From an uncultured Prochlorococcus sp. (GTDB lineage Bacteria; Cyanobacteriota; Cyanobacteriia; PCC-6307; Cyanobiaceae), in NCBI GenBank assembly GCA_902578845.1, contig CACHEM010000016.1, positions 1 through 15,136 on the forward strand: 15,136 bases of DNA. Reading direction: 5' to 3'. Every line of letters begins with the position of its first letter. The stretch's first letter is position 1. Under the pieces are notes generated by a model. It did not search any database, was not told the DNA's origin, and saw only the letters and a list, made by a program, of their open reading frames with translations. Below are positions 1 through 6,697 of the stretch, piece by piece. Both the position numbers and the translations under genes were made by a program.

Positions 1-33
1 GCAAGTTAATAATGAAGAATAAATTCAACACAA

Positions 34-1032
34 ATGAGAAATTTTTTAAAGATAGTCTTAGGGCTATCAATAATCAGTGCAAGCATTTCAAGTTGTGGAA
101 ATAAATCAAATAATTTAATTGGAGATTTAGATTTATCTGATTGCAATCCAAATAATACTGTTGACAGCAAATATTGTGATCGAGATGGGGATTTTCTCGC
201 AGATCTACCCCTTTCCGAAGATGAATGGATAGATCCCGAAACCATTGTGTTCTCATATACACCTGTTGAAGATCCATCGGTTTATGCAAAAGTTTGGGAA
301 GATTTTGTAATGCACATGTCTAAGGTCACTGGGAAAAAAGTAACATTCTTACCAGTTCAATCTTATGCTGCACAAGTTGAAGCGATGAGATCTGGTCGTC
401 TCCACGTAGCAGGAATTAATACCGGTAGTAATACTGTGGCAGCGGCATGTGCAGGAGCAGTTCCTTTTGGAATGATGGCTAAAAAAGATTTATCTTACGG
501 TTATGAAATGGAAATCATCGTTCCTTCTGATAGCCCAATTAATTCTCCTGCAGATTTAAAAGGTAAAAAAGTTACATTTACATCTAAGACATCTAATTCA
601 GGATTTAAAGCACCATCAGCAATTCTTAAGGGAGAATTTGGACTTGAGGCAAATAAAGATTTCACACCAGTCTTCTCTGGCAAACATCAAAATTCAATAA
701 TGGGTGTTGCAAATAAAGATTATGAAGTAGCACCAATTGCTAACTCAGTTCTTACAAGAATGGATGCTAGGGGAGTTGTTGATTCTTCAAAAATAAGAAC
801 TATTTATAAATCCCAAACCTTCCCAACGACAGGTTATGCTCATGCTCATAATCTACATCCAGCTGTAGTTGCAAAAGTAAAGCAAGCTTTTTACACCTAT
901 AACTGGGATAATTCAACATTAGATAAAGAATTTAAAAAGGCTGATAGATTCATTTCAATAAGTCACAAGCACGATTGGGATGTTATTAGAAAAATAGATA
1001 AGGCTAATGGTGTTGTTTATGATTGCAAATAA
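34..1032 (+). CDS. phnD: Phosphonate/phosphite ABC transporter substrate-binding lipoprotein (PhnD family)
   Basis: Periplasmic ligand-capture protein of an ABC importer for reduced phosphorus compounds. The N-terminus is a lipoprotein signal: a hydrophobic stretch ends in the lipobox I-S-S-C with Cys21 as lipidation site. An acidic linker (DRDGDFLADLP, about residues 49-59) precedes the binding fold, as in cyanobacterial members of this family. Family motifs visible are SYTPVEDPSVY, EAMRSGRLHVAGINTGS and the late FPTTGYAHAHNLHP. Length (332 aa) is normal. The ATG at 34 is chosen because it gives the complete lipoprotein signal; there is no clear Shine-Dalgarno site. It heads a four-gene transport operon, 31 bp before phnC. 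Related marine cyanobacterial proteins bind phosphite or methylphosphonate; which ligand applies here cannot be read from sequence. Phosphate-starvation control is plausible, but upstream DNA is outside the window. Confidence 0.93.
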   Translation: MRNFLKIVLGLSIISASISSCGNKSNNLIGDLDLSDCNPNNTVDSKYCDRDGDFLADLPLSEDEWIDPETIVFSYTPVEDPSVYAKVWEDFVMHMSKVTGKKVTFLPVQSYAAQVEAMRSGRLHVAGINTGSNTVAAACAGAVPFGMMAKKDLSYGYEMEIIVPSDSPINSPADLKGKKVTFTSKTSNSGFKAPSAILKGEFGLEANKDFTPVFSGKHQNSIMGVANKDYEVAPIANSVLTRMDARGVVDSSKIRTIYKSQTFPTTGYAHAHNLHPAVVAKVKQAFYTYNWDNSTLDKEFKKADRFISISHKHDWDVIRKIDKANGVVYDCK

Positions 1033-1063
1033 AAATTTTTAATCATAAATAAAATCAGTCTTA

Positions 1064-1831
1064 ATGCTTAAAACAATAAACCTCAAAAAGGTTTATCCAA
1101 ATGGAGAAGAGGCGCTTAAAGGAATAAACCTGGAAATTCCTAATGGGCAAGTAGTTGCTCTTATCGGTCCTTCAGGTGCTGGTAAAAGTACTTTTATTAG
1201 AACAATAAATAGATTAGTTGAGCCCACTTCAGGGAAAGTTTATTTCGCTAATAAAAAAAATGACATTACTTCTTTAAATAAATCTAAATTAAGAAAAATA
1301 AGAAGACAAATTGGAATGATTTTCCAGGAATTTGCTTTGGTAGAAAGATTAAGTGTAATGGAAAATGTCCTTTCCGGCAGATTAGGTTACGTAGGGTTTT
1401 GGAATAGTTTTTTCAGGAAATTTCCTCAAAAAGATATTGAAGAAGCATTCCGTCTGCTTCAAAGAATTGGACTAGAGCATATGCTTGATAAAAGAGCCGA
1501 TGAATTGTCAGGAGGGCAGAGGCAAAGAGTAGGAATTGCTAGAGCTTTGATACAAAATCCAATGTTACTTTTAGTAGATGAACCTACAGCTAGTTTAGAT
1601 CCCAAAAATTCCAGGCAAATTATGCGATTAATATGCGAGTTATGTAAGGAAAGAAATCTTGCTGCGATTATAAATATTCATGATGTTTTTCTTGCTCAGA
1701 ATTTTGCAGAAAGAATAATAGGTTTAAAAGCTGGAGAAATTGTTTACGATGGCAAGCCAAGTGGCTTATCAGAGACAATACTTACAAAAATATATGGAGA
1801 AGAAGACTGGTCTAAAACTGTAGCAAATTAG
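1064..1831 (+). CDS. phnC: Phosphonate/phosphite ABC transporter ATP-binding protein
   Basis: Cytoplasmic ATPase subunit powering import by the two neighbouring permeases. All ABC hallmarks are present: Walker [10 protein letters not shown] (residues 35-43), Q-loop Gln88 in FQEF, signature LSGGQ (148-152), Walker B LLLVDEP (168-174), D-loop SLD (177-179) and switch His206. The segment [19 protein letters not shown] after the Q-loop is characteristic of PhnC rather than of PstB or amino-acid transporter ATPases. Length (255 aa) is typical. It starts 31 bp after phnD and ends 11 bp before the first permease, so co-transcription is very likely. No anomaly is seen. Confidence 0.95.
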   Translation: MLKTINLKKVYPNGEEALKGINLEIPNGQVVALIGPSGAGKSTFIRTINRLVEPTSGKVYFANKKNDITSLNKSKLRKIRRQIGMIFQEFALVERLSVMENVLSGRLGYVGFWNSFFRKFPQKDIEEAFRLLQRIGLEHMLDKRADELSGGQRQRVGIARALIQNPMLLLVDEPTASLDPKNSRQIMRLICELCKERNLAAIINIHDVFLAQNFAERIIGLKAGEIVYDGKPSGLSETILTKIYGEEDWSKTVAN

Positions 1832-1842
1832 GAATATATTAA

Positions 1843-2640
1843 ATGAATGATAAGAAAGTAATTTGGAAAAGAAAACCGTTAATAAAAAATAGGTTATTAA
1901 GAATTGGATTAATTTTGCTTATTAGTACTTACTTATTATCTGTTTTCCTAACTACCGAAATTGATTGGCAAAGAATTCTTGAAGGGATCCCAAGGGGTAA
2001 AAATTTTATATTTGCTTTTTTCCCTCCAGATTTTATAACTAGATCTGATGAGATTTTGGCAGGTATTTTTGAAAGTCTATGGATGACTATTGTTGCAACT
2101 ATTGTGGGGATACTTATTTCTATACCTGTATCCTTAGGGGCGGCTAAAAACATAGCTCCTAAATTTGTTTATTTCTTATCAAGAGGAGTTATCACATTGT
2201 CGAGGAGTTTTCAGGAAGTTATCCTAGCAATATTTTTTGTTAAGTTAATGGGTTTTGGACCTTTTGCTGGGATGGTAACTCTGAGTTTATCGACAATAGG
2301 GTTTTTCGCTAAATTATTATCTGAAGATATTGAAGACATAAATAAATCCCAAGCTGAAGCAATCAAATCTACTGGCAGCAGTTGGTTTCAATGGGTTAAT
2401 TATGGTGTCCAGCCTCAAGTTATGCCAAGATTTATTGGATTATCTTTATACAGATTGGATATTAATTTTAGAGAGTCTGCGGTAATTGGAATTGTTGGGG
2501 GAGGAGGTATTGGTTCTACCTTAAATACAGCTTTTGATAGATATGAATTTGAGACTGCAGCGGCTGTTCTTATCGTAATTATTTCTATCGTGATGATTGT
2601 TGAATATACATCTAGTCATCTCAGGAAATTAATAAAGTAA
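1843..2640 (+). CDS. phnE: Phosphonate/phosphite ABC transporter permease, first copy (PhnE)
   Basis: Inner-membrane channel subunit. An N-terminal membrane segment (about residues 19-37) is followed by a cytoplasmic or periplasmic linker containing FFPPDF, and then a BPD_transp_1 permease domain with about five helices. The coupling (EAA-like) loop that docks on the ATPase is at 171-195 (AEAIKSTG... PQVMP). ESLWMTI, RSFQEVILAI and GGGGIGSTL match PhnE permeases. Its stop codon TAA shares its last A with the ATG of the second permease, so the two are translationally coupled and probably form a heterodimer with PhnC and PhnD. The GSSWF segment departs somewhat from the classical EAA consensus but keeps the Gly. 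Confidence 0.92.
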   Translation: MNDKKVIWKRKPLIKNRLLRIGLILLISTYLLSVFLTTEIDWQRILEGIPRGKNFIFAFFPPDFITRSDEILAGIFESLWMTIVATIVGILISIPVSLGAAKNIAPKFVYFLSRGVITLSRSFQEVILAIFFVKLMGFGPFAGMVTLSLSTIGFFAKLLSEDIEDINKSQAEAIKSTGSSWFQWVNYGVQPQVMPRFIGLSLYRLDINFRESAVIGIVGGGGIGSTLNTAFDRYEFETAAAVLIVIISIVMIVEYTSSHLRKLIK

Positions 2641-3455
2641 TGCCAATAATAAAACAAAAGGATTACAAAACCTGGAAAAAATTTGATCGAAAAAGAGATT
2701 TACAAAACTGGCTTTGTTGGTTCTTAGGTACTTTAATTTTTAGCTTTTGTTTCGGTCTGATTAGTAGTAAAACAATCTGGTTTTATGTTTTTGATTCACA
2801 TAATGAGGCTTTAGATCTTTTAGGTAGGATGTTTCCTCCAGAAACTAATTATTTCTTCACTTTAATAAAACCTATTTGGGATACTTTAAATATCGCGACT
2901 ATTGGTACAACGATTGGAACTTTAATTGCAATACCATTAGCTTTTTTATCCGCAAACAATACTACCCCGAGTAAAAAGTTTATAAGACCTTTAGCCTTAT
3001 TTTGCATAGTTTCAAGCAGATCAATTAATTCAGTAATCTGGGCATTACTTCTGGTTGCAGTTGTCGGTCCGGGAGTCTTGGCTGGCATAATTGCTATCGG
3101 ATTAAGATCGATAGGATTTTGTGGAAAATTACTTTATGAAGCTATAGAGGAAATTGATGAAAACCAAATTGAAGCTATTGAGGCAACAGGGGCAAATAAA
3201 GCACAAATTATGACCTTTGGCATAGTGCCTCAAATTCTCCCAGCATTTACAAGTATTTCTATTTATAGGTGGGATATAAATATTAGAGAAGCAACTGTTG
3301 TTGGCTTAGTTGGAGCAGGAGGTATAGGGATAGAATTAGATGCTCAAATAGGAGACTTAGCTTGGGCTAAGGTATCAGTTATTTTATTAGCAATAGTAGT
3401 GGCGGTAGTTTTTAGTGAATGGATTACAGCAAAAATAAGAAAGGCTATTATTTAG
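2640..3455 (+). CDS. phnE2: Phosphonate/phosphite ABC transporter permease, second copy (PhnE-like)
   Basis: Second membrane subunit, homologous to the preceding permease and in the same layout: one N-terminal helix (about 25-43), a linker with MFPPETNYF, then the permease domain. Its coupling loop (178-201, EAIEATGANKAQIMTFGIVP) is closer to the EAA consensus than that of the first copy. SRSINSVIWALLLVAVVGPG and GAGGIGIEL are PhnE-like. The ATG overlaps the previous stop by one base (TAATG). Having two permeases instead of a homodimer fits a PhnE1/PhnE2 pair. The next gene begins 45 bp later with no visible terminator, so read-through into it is possible. The symbol marks only that this is a second PhnE homologue. 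Confidence 0.9.
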   Translation: MPIIKQKDYKTWKKFDRKRDLQNWLCWFLGTLIFSFCFGLISSKTIWFYVFDSHNEALDLLGRMFPPETNYFFTLIKPIWDTLNIATIGTTIGTLIAIPLAFLSANNTTPSKKFIRPLALFCIVSSRSINSVIWALLLVAVVGPGVLAGIIAIGLRSIGFCGKLLYEAIEEIDENQIEAIEATGANKAQIMTFGIVPQILPAFTSISIYRWDINIREATVVGLVGAGGIGIELDAQIGDLAWAKVSVILLAIVVAVVFSEWITAKIRKAII

Positions 3456-3500
3456 ATTAAATTAAATACTAGGATGAATAGTTAAGTAAAGATAAATTAA

Positions 3501-4511
3501 ATGCAATTTTCTGATAGATATCTAAGTATTTGGGTTTTCTTAGCAATGTGTATTGGATCTTTATCCGGTTATTTATTTCCTAATTTATCTCAATTTATAG
3601 GCGGATTAGAACTCTCAAGAATAAATCTTCCAATAGCAATTCTTATCTGGGGAATGATTTTCCCAATGATGTTATCAATAGATTTCAAGTCAATAATAAA
3701 TTTGAAATATAAGATTAAAGGATTTTCTATTGTCCTTTTTATTAATTGGTTAATAAAACCAGTTTCAATGGCAATCATTGCAGCCTCTTTTTTATATTTT
3801 TTATATGGTAATTTGATAGATCCTGTACTTGCTAAAGAATATGTTTCTGGAATGATTCTATTAGGAATAGCGCCATGTACAGCAATGGTTTTTGTCTGGA
3901 GTAATCTTGCTAAAGGCGATCCTTTATTTACTTTAATACAAGTAGCTATTAATGATCTAATATTAATTTTAGCCTTTCCATTATTGTCAAAAATTCTTTT
4001 AGGATTTAACAGTATAGATATCCCGTTAGATACTGTTTTCGGTTCTGTAATAATCTTTATTCTGGTACCACTTTTTCTATCAATATTTTTAAAAAATAAA
4101 ATCTATAGCGAAAAAAAAATAAAAAGTATTTTGAATAAAAGTAAAAGTTATTCGTTATTTTTTTTAATTCTTACAGTCTTTTTATTATTCTTTGTTCAAT
4201 CAAAATCTATATTACAAAATCCTATTCATATAATCTTAATTTCAATTCCATTAATAATACAGACTCTTTTTATTTTTTATTTAACTGCTTTTTCAATGAA
4301 GTTTTTTAGGCAAAAGTATTCTATTTCCTGTCCAGGCTCGATGATAGCCGCTTCAAACTTTTTTGAACTTGCAGTAGCTGTATCGATAACTCTTTTTGGT
4401 ATTAATTCAGGAGCTGCTTTGGCTACCATAGTTGGGGTACTAGTAGAAGTTCCTTTGATGCTTTATTTAGTAAATATTTCGAAGTTTTCCAAAATATTAT
4501 TTATAAATTAA
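3501..4511 (+). CDS. acr3: Arsenite efflux carrier, Acr3 family
   Basis: Ten-helix inner-membrane transporter of the bile acid/arsenite superfamily that exports As(III). Diagnostic Acr3 segments are visible: RINLPIAILIWGMIFPMM near residue 40, IAPCTAMVFVWSNLAKGDP with Cys126 (the conserved thiol needed for arsenite transport in characterised Acr3 proteins), and ASNFFELAVAV with Glu289 (the conserved helix-9 acid). Length (336 aa) is normal. It is carried directly behind the phosphorus transporter, which makes physiological sense because arsenate enters through phosphate uptake and is reduced to arsenite. No arsenate reductase or ArsR gene lies in the window. Its last 11 bases overlap the end of a minus-strand small gene. 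Some marine genomes label this gene arsB, but the sequence is Acr3 type, not ArsB. Confidence 0.92.
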   Translation: MQFSDRYLSIWVFLAMCIGSLSGYLFPNLSQFIGGLELSRINLPIAILIWGMIFPMMLSIDFKSIINLKYKIKGFSIVLFINWLIKPVSMAIIAASFLYFLYGNLIDPVLAKEYVSGMILLGIAPCTAMVFVWSNLAKGDPLFTLIQVAINDLILILAFPLLSKILLGFNSIDIPLDTVFGSVIIFILVPLFLSIFLKNKIYSEKKIKSILNKSKSYSLFFLILTVFLLFFVQSKSILQNPIHIILISIPLIIQTLFIFYLTAFSMKFFRQKYSISCPGSMIAASNFFELAVAVSITLFGINSGAALATIVGVLVEVPLMLYLVNISKFSKILFIN

Positions 4512-4668
4512 TATTTTCTTCTTCAAGTTTTTTCTTTAGTTCTAGTGGCATATAAGCAATATCTTTTTTAACTGCATCTATCGCATCTTTATACTTTTGA
4601 GGATTATATAAAAGCGTTTTTATCAAGTTGTATTGACTTTCTATTTCCTGAGAGGAAAATTTACTCAT
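4501..4668 (-). CDS. Small hypothetical protein, 55 aa, convergent with acr3
   Basis: I do not recognise this protein. The frame runs from ATG (4666-4668) to TAA (4501-4503) and encodes a soluble, charged, mostly helical peptide starting MSKFSSQEIE and ending KKKLEEENINL. The composition (Gln, Glu, Lys, Tyr, with periodic Leu/Ile) looks like real protein rather than random A+T translation, and two amphipathic helices can be drawn (residues 7-22 and 26-52, broken at NPQ and MPL). It overlaps the 3' end of acr3 tail to tail by 11 bp. A copy of the dispersed GATTGACTGTCAATT repeat lies 32 bp upstream of the start. No Shine-Dalgarno site is visible. It could be a regulator or an adaptor, but nothing in it decides that. 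Confidence 0.6.
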   Translation of the reverse strand: MSKFSSQEIESQYNLIKTLLYNPQKYKDAIDAVKKDIAYMPLELKKKLEEENINL

Positions 4669-4699
4669 TTTTAAAAACTTATCACTTTTTTTTATTTTA

Positions 4700-4714
4700 G
4701 ATTGACTGTCAATT
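4700..4714 (-). repeat. Dispersed 3'-end repeat, copy 1 (leftmost)
   Basis: GATTGACTGTCAATT on the plus strand, the most symmetrical of the six copies: inverted arms of six to seven bases around one central base. Read on the minus strand it continues CTAAAATAA, as copies at 5402 and 6676 do, which sets its orientation. It lies in the divergent gap between the 55-aa minus gene and the plus gene at 4767. The minus strand contains TTGACA, so a promoter role is an alternative. Confidence 0.8.
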
Positions 4715-4766
4715 TAATCTGTCTTTAAATATCAACTCCTAAAATAAATTTAATTTTTAAATTATT

Positions 4767-5024
4767 TTGGGTTACTTAAAAAAAGAATTTATTAAATCAC
4801 TTAAAGTTAAAGGGTCCATATTTTTAATTGTGTTAATTATTGGATTTATTTACTCAAGTCCAAAATCAAAAGTAATTATTGCAAATTCTTTGACTTCTTC
4901 CGCTAAATTTTTAAACGAAACTGTAGAAATAACAGATAAAGATAGTTGGTTTTCTGAACCTGATTTCATTTTTAGTCTTAGGTTAAAATTACGAGAATTA
5001 TTGAGAGGAACTCAAAGAGGTTGA
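4767..5024 (+). CDS. Small single-pass membrane protein, 85 aa, paralogous to the 5415-5627 gene
   Basis: Unknown function. A basic N-terminus (KKEFIKSLKVKG) is followed by one membrane helix (about residues 16-30) and a soluble tail ending in an Arg-rich helix (LRLKLRELLRGTQRG). The only usual start in frame is TTG at 4767; an in-frame TAA lies three codons upstream. Residues 32-61 align without gaps to residues 23-52 of the minus-strand gene at 5415-5627, with 11 of 30 identical, including P, S, I-A, L, F-L, T-V, D and W in the same spacing. The two therefore look like divergent members of one small family. It runs convergently toward the minus-strand gene ending at 5060. A true start upstream or a lost N-terminus cannot be excluded. 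Confidence 0.65.
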   Translation: MGYLKKEFIKSLKVKGSIFLIVLIIGFIYSSPKSKVIIANSLTSSAKFLNETVEITDKDSWFSEPDFIFSLRLKLRELLRGTQRG

Positions 5025-5050
5025 GAAGGAGCTAAATGCTAATTATGGTA

Positions 5051-5065
5051 GATCGACTGTCAATC
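5051..5065 (-). repeat. Dispersed 3'-end repeat, copy 2
   Basis: GATCGACTGTCAATC on the plus strand. On the minus strand it begins with GATTGA, which is the final Asp codon plus the TGA stop of the gene at 5060-5368, so the repeat supplies that gene's stop codon. Beyond it the minus strand reads TTAGCTCCTT about 15 bases on, also found after the 6676 copy. Confidence 0.9.
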
Positions 5066-5368
5066 GTGATATCCAACTTTAGAAACAATATTTCCTGAAA
5101 CAGGGTCAGTAACTCCAAGTTCTGGAGACAACTCTTCCATAAATCCTCTAACCTCATCAAGGTGAGCAATCATAGCTGGTCTTTGAGCTGAAATAGCTTC
5201 TGCACTTTTCCAGATCCCAACAAAACAGTAATCATAATCTCCAGTTTTAGCGATATATCTTTGAGTCATCCCCTCAAAACTTGTTTTATCTATTACTTCG
5301 AAATACTTATCTACACAATCAGACTTTAATTTAAATCGAACAACATTCATGAAATTTTGAGCAGTCAT
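5060..5368 (-). CDS. Small dimeric alpha/beta-barrel protein, ABM-like, 102 aa
   Basis: Resembles the antibiotic-biosynthesis-monooxygenase/ferredoxin-like fold: a first strand (FMNVVRFKLK), a helix with conserved acidic and aromatic residues, a central strand pair (YIAKTGDYDYCFVGIW), then helices with HLDEVRGFMEEL and a C-terminal strand. Such proteins are small homodimers, often oxygenases or heme-binding enzymes, but the fold alone does not give a substrate. The ATG at 5366-5368 directly follows the T-run of a terminator hairpin, so there is no room for a promoter or ribosome site; a second Met at residue 7 is an alternative start. The stop codon lies inside a dispersed repeat (5051), and another copy (5402) lies just upstream. 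The gene is thus a single-gene unit between two repeats. Confidence 0.75.
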   Translation of the reverse strand: MTAQNFMNVVRFKLKSDCVDKYFEVIDKTSFEGMTQRYIAKTGDYDYCFVGIWKSAEAISAQRPAMIAHLDEVRGFMEELSPELGVTDPVSGNIVSKVGYHD

Positions 5369-5394
5369 AAAAAAAGAGGGTTTTTATACCCTCC
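5369..5394 (-). terminator. Intrinsic terminator of the cupredoxin-PDZ-membrane peptide unit
   Basis: On the minus strand GGAGGGTATAAAAACCCTC forms a five-pair G+C-rich stem (5376-5380 with 5389-5393) with an eight-base loop, followed directly by seven T (5375-5369). It lies 20-odd bases after the stop of the 5415-5627 gene. The next three bases are the ATG of the 5060-5368 gene. In this AT-rich window it is the clearest rho-independent terminator. Confidence 0.8.
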
Positions 5395-5401
5395 AATTTT
5401 A

Positions 5402-5416
5402 GATCGACTGTCAATC
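5402..5416 (-). repeat. Dispersed 3'-end repeat, copy 3
   Basis: GATCGACTGTCAATC on the plus strand. The surrounding 24 bases (5396-5419) are identical to 6670-6693. On the minus strand the first GA of the repeat completes the TGA stop of the gene at 5415-5627. The repeat is followed by TAAAATT and then the terminator at 5369-5394, making a repeat-plus-terminator block of about 48 bases. Confidence 0.92.
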
Positions 5417-5627
5417 AATAAGCAGTTCCTCCTAATTTCTCAAGTAATTCATACTTATCTCTTTTCTCATACCACTTATTTAAATCTTCTTCACTTACTG
5501 TTTTAAATAAAAATAAGGATATCTTTTCTAAATAATCAGCAATATAAATTCTTGAAATTGGGTTTAGAGAAACATAAATTATGGTAATTAAAACTAATAA
5601 AAGTTCAACTAGGAGTATGCATTTCAT
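5415..5627 (-). CDS. Small single-pass membrane protein, 70 aa, paralogous to the 4767-5024 gene
   Basis: Unknown function. The N-terminal half is a membrane helix (about residues 3-19, LLVELLLVLITIIYV) with a Cys at position 3. The tail is charged and helical, ending EKLGGTAY. Residues 23-52 share spacing and 11 identities with residues 32-61 of the plus-strand gene at 4767. It starts 8 bp after the PDZ gene and is the last gene of the cupredoxin-PDZ unit, so it is probably co-transcribed with them. Its TGA stop is completed by the dispersed repeat, and a strong terminator follows. No signal-peptidase site is obvious, so it is probably an anchored periplasmic or cytoplasmic tail. Confidence 0.72.
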   Translation of the reverse strand: MKCILLVELLLVLITIIYVSLNPISRIYIADYLEKISLFLFKTVSEEDLNKWYEKRDKYELLEKLGGTAY

Positions 5628-5635
5628 TCAGAAAT

Positions 5636-6205
5636 TTAAATTGAAGTTCCTTTTTTGAGCTTTGACGAGGAATCATTTTCTGGAAAAATCTGTTTTATAT
5701 TTTCTGGAAAGAAAAACTCTAATTGCCTCCTTAAATCACCTTCATATAAATAGTCTTTTGTTGAGACTTTAAAAGTATCTCTTACTAATCGAACATTTAT
5801 TTTTCCCTTTTTACCTGCCTCATTAATTCTTGATAAAACTAATTTAATTGGCTTATCTTTTGGTCCTTTTATGAGAGAAACAGCTTCATTTATACCCATT
5901 CCTTTAGTTGATTTGCCATCTATTTTTATGATTACATCATTTGGTTTAATGTCAGCTGAAGCAGCAGGTGAATCATTTATTACAGATTGAATAGTCAATT
6001 CAGCAGTGTCACTATTGAGAAAAAGCCTTATTCCAATCCCTGATATTTCCTTATCTTTTTTATGAGATAGTTTTTTATTAGTTTTCACACATCCTGCATA
6101 ATCTCGTGCATCTAAACATTTTTTATGTAATTCATCAGATATTTCAGCATTAACAGCAGTTGGTAAAGCGAGGGCAGCTAGTAATGGGAGTAGTAAGCGT
6201 TTCAT
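5636..6205 (-). CDS. Secreted PDZ-domain protein
   Basis: A 189-aa exported protein. The signal peptide is MKRLLLPLLAALALPTAVNA, with cleavage expected after Ala20. A short segment with two Cys (CLDARDYAGC, 30-39) follows, then one PDZ domain at about residues 54-143: the carboxylate loop is at GIGIRLFL, and SPAASADIKPNDVIIKIDG is the classic PDZ core. There is no protease catalytic domain before or after it, unlike DegP or CtpA, so it is a stand-alone adaptor. The C-terminal tail is charged (FFFPENIKQIFPEN). It starts 4 bp after the cupredoxin stop, implying one transcript and perhaps one envelope process. The DNA of its signal peptide is almost repeated at 10313 in an unrelated gene. Confidence 0.85.
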   Translation of the reverse strand: MKRLLLPLLAALALPTAVNAEISDELHKKCLDARDYAGCVKTNKKLSHKKDKEISGIGIRLFLNSDTAELTIQSVINDSPAASADIKPNDVIIKIDGKSTKGMGINEAVSLIKGPKDKPIKLVLSRINEAGKKGKINVRLVRDTFKVSTKDYLYEGDLRRQLEFFFPENIKQIFPENDSSSKLKKGTSI

Positions 6206-6209
6206 TTAT

Positions 6210-6614
6210 TTATTCAACAATAATTGAGCCTCCCATCCCAAAAGGTGCATGAGGAGAACAAACATAATAGTATTTCCCAGCTGATACACCCGTTGTGTTC
6301 CATGATAGTTTTCCATCTTGAGTTCCAGGGGTACCTGATAATGTCCCTTTGGTTACTTGATCACCGCCTCCACGAGAAAATTCAGTCTTTATATAAAACG
6401 GATGACTAAACGCATCAACATTAAAAACAATAGTATCTCCCTTATTAACAGTAACTGTAGGATCATTCCCACTTACAGATCCATTTTTATCTTTACCACT
6501 AAGAATATAGTTTTCTATACTTTCTGCTGAAACATCAATAAAGTAAGTCTCTGACTTTGCATTCGCTGGAAATGAAAAACCTAAAAGCAAAGGCAATAAT
6601 AAAAGTGAACGCAT
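6210..6614 (-). CDS. Periplasmic cupredoxin (plastocyanin/azurin-like blue copper protein)
   Basis: Exported single-domain copper protein of 134 aa. The signal peptide is residues 1-19 (ending PANA). The type 1 copper site is complete: His71 in SHPFYI and the C-terminal Cys119-x2-His122-x4-Met127 in YYVCSPHAPFGMGG. The fold is short, with a Gly-rich loop (SRGGGDQVTKGTLSGTPG) before the copper loop. It is not plastocyanin itself: the usual N-terminal strand and the acidic or hydrophobic docking patches are not recognisable. Electron transfer or copper storage are both possible. It is the first gene of a three-gene minus-strand unit with the PDZ protein and a membrane peptide. The upstream gap (6615-6652) is A+T-rich with TATATAA-like sequence that could hold its promoter. 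Confidence 0.9.
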   Translation of the reverse strand: MRSLLLLPLLLGFSFPANAKSETYFIDVSAESIENYILSGKDKNGSVSGNDPTVTVNKGDTIVFNVDAFSHPFYIKTEFSRGGGDQVTKGTLSGTPGTQDGKLSWNTTGVSAGKYYYVCSPHAPFGMGGSIIVE

Positions 6615-6642
6615 AAACTTAAGGAATTTATATAAACATATT

Positions 6643-6669
6643 AAAAAAAAAAGGAGCTAACTGTCCCTT
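6643..6669 (-). terminator. Probable weak terminator of the DUF3303 gene
   Basis: On the minus strand AAGGGACAGTTAGCTCCTT can fold through AAGGG with TCCTT (one G-T pair) and runs into ten T (6652-6643). It follows the stop of the 6698-7018 gene and the dispersed repeat at 6676. The stem is short, so confidence is moderate. Position and order match the repeat-then-terminator arrangement at 5369-5416. Confidence 0.45.
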
Positions 6670-6675
6670 ATTTTA

Positions 6676-6690
6676 GATCGACTGTCAATC
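6676..6690 (-). repeat. Dispersed 3'-end repeat, copy 4
   Basis: GATCGACTGTCAATC on the plus strand, embedded in 24 bases (6670-6693) identical to those around the 5402 copy. It lies 7 bp after the TAA stop of the minus-strand DUF3303 gene and just before a probable terminator. Confidence 0.92.
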
Positions 6691-6697
6691 AATTAAA

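Noticed and set aside
2849..3088. Minus-strand open frames inside phnE2, phnE and cobI
   Set aside because: They are shadows of confident plus-strand genes, without leaders or recognisable motifs.
4500..4766. Left-hand copy of the tRNA-Thr 3' end as an attachment site
   Set aside because: I looked for GGGTTCAAGTCCCG or the acceptor end near the left island border and found none.
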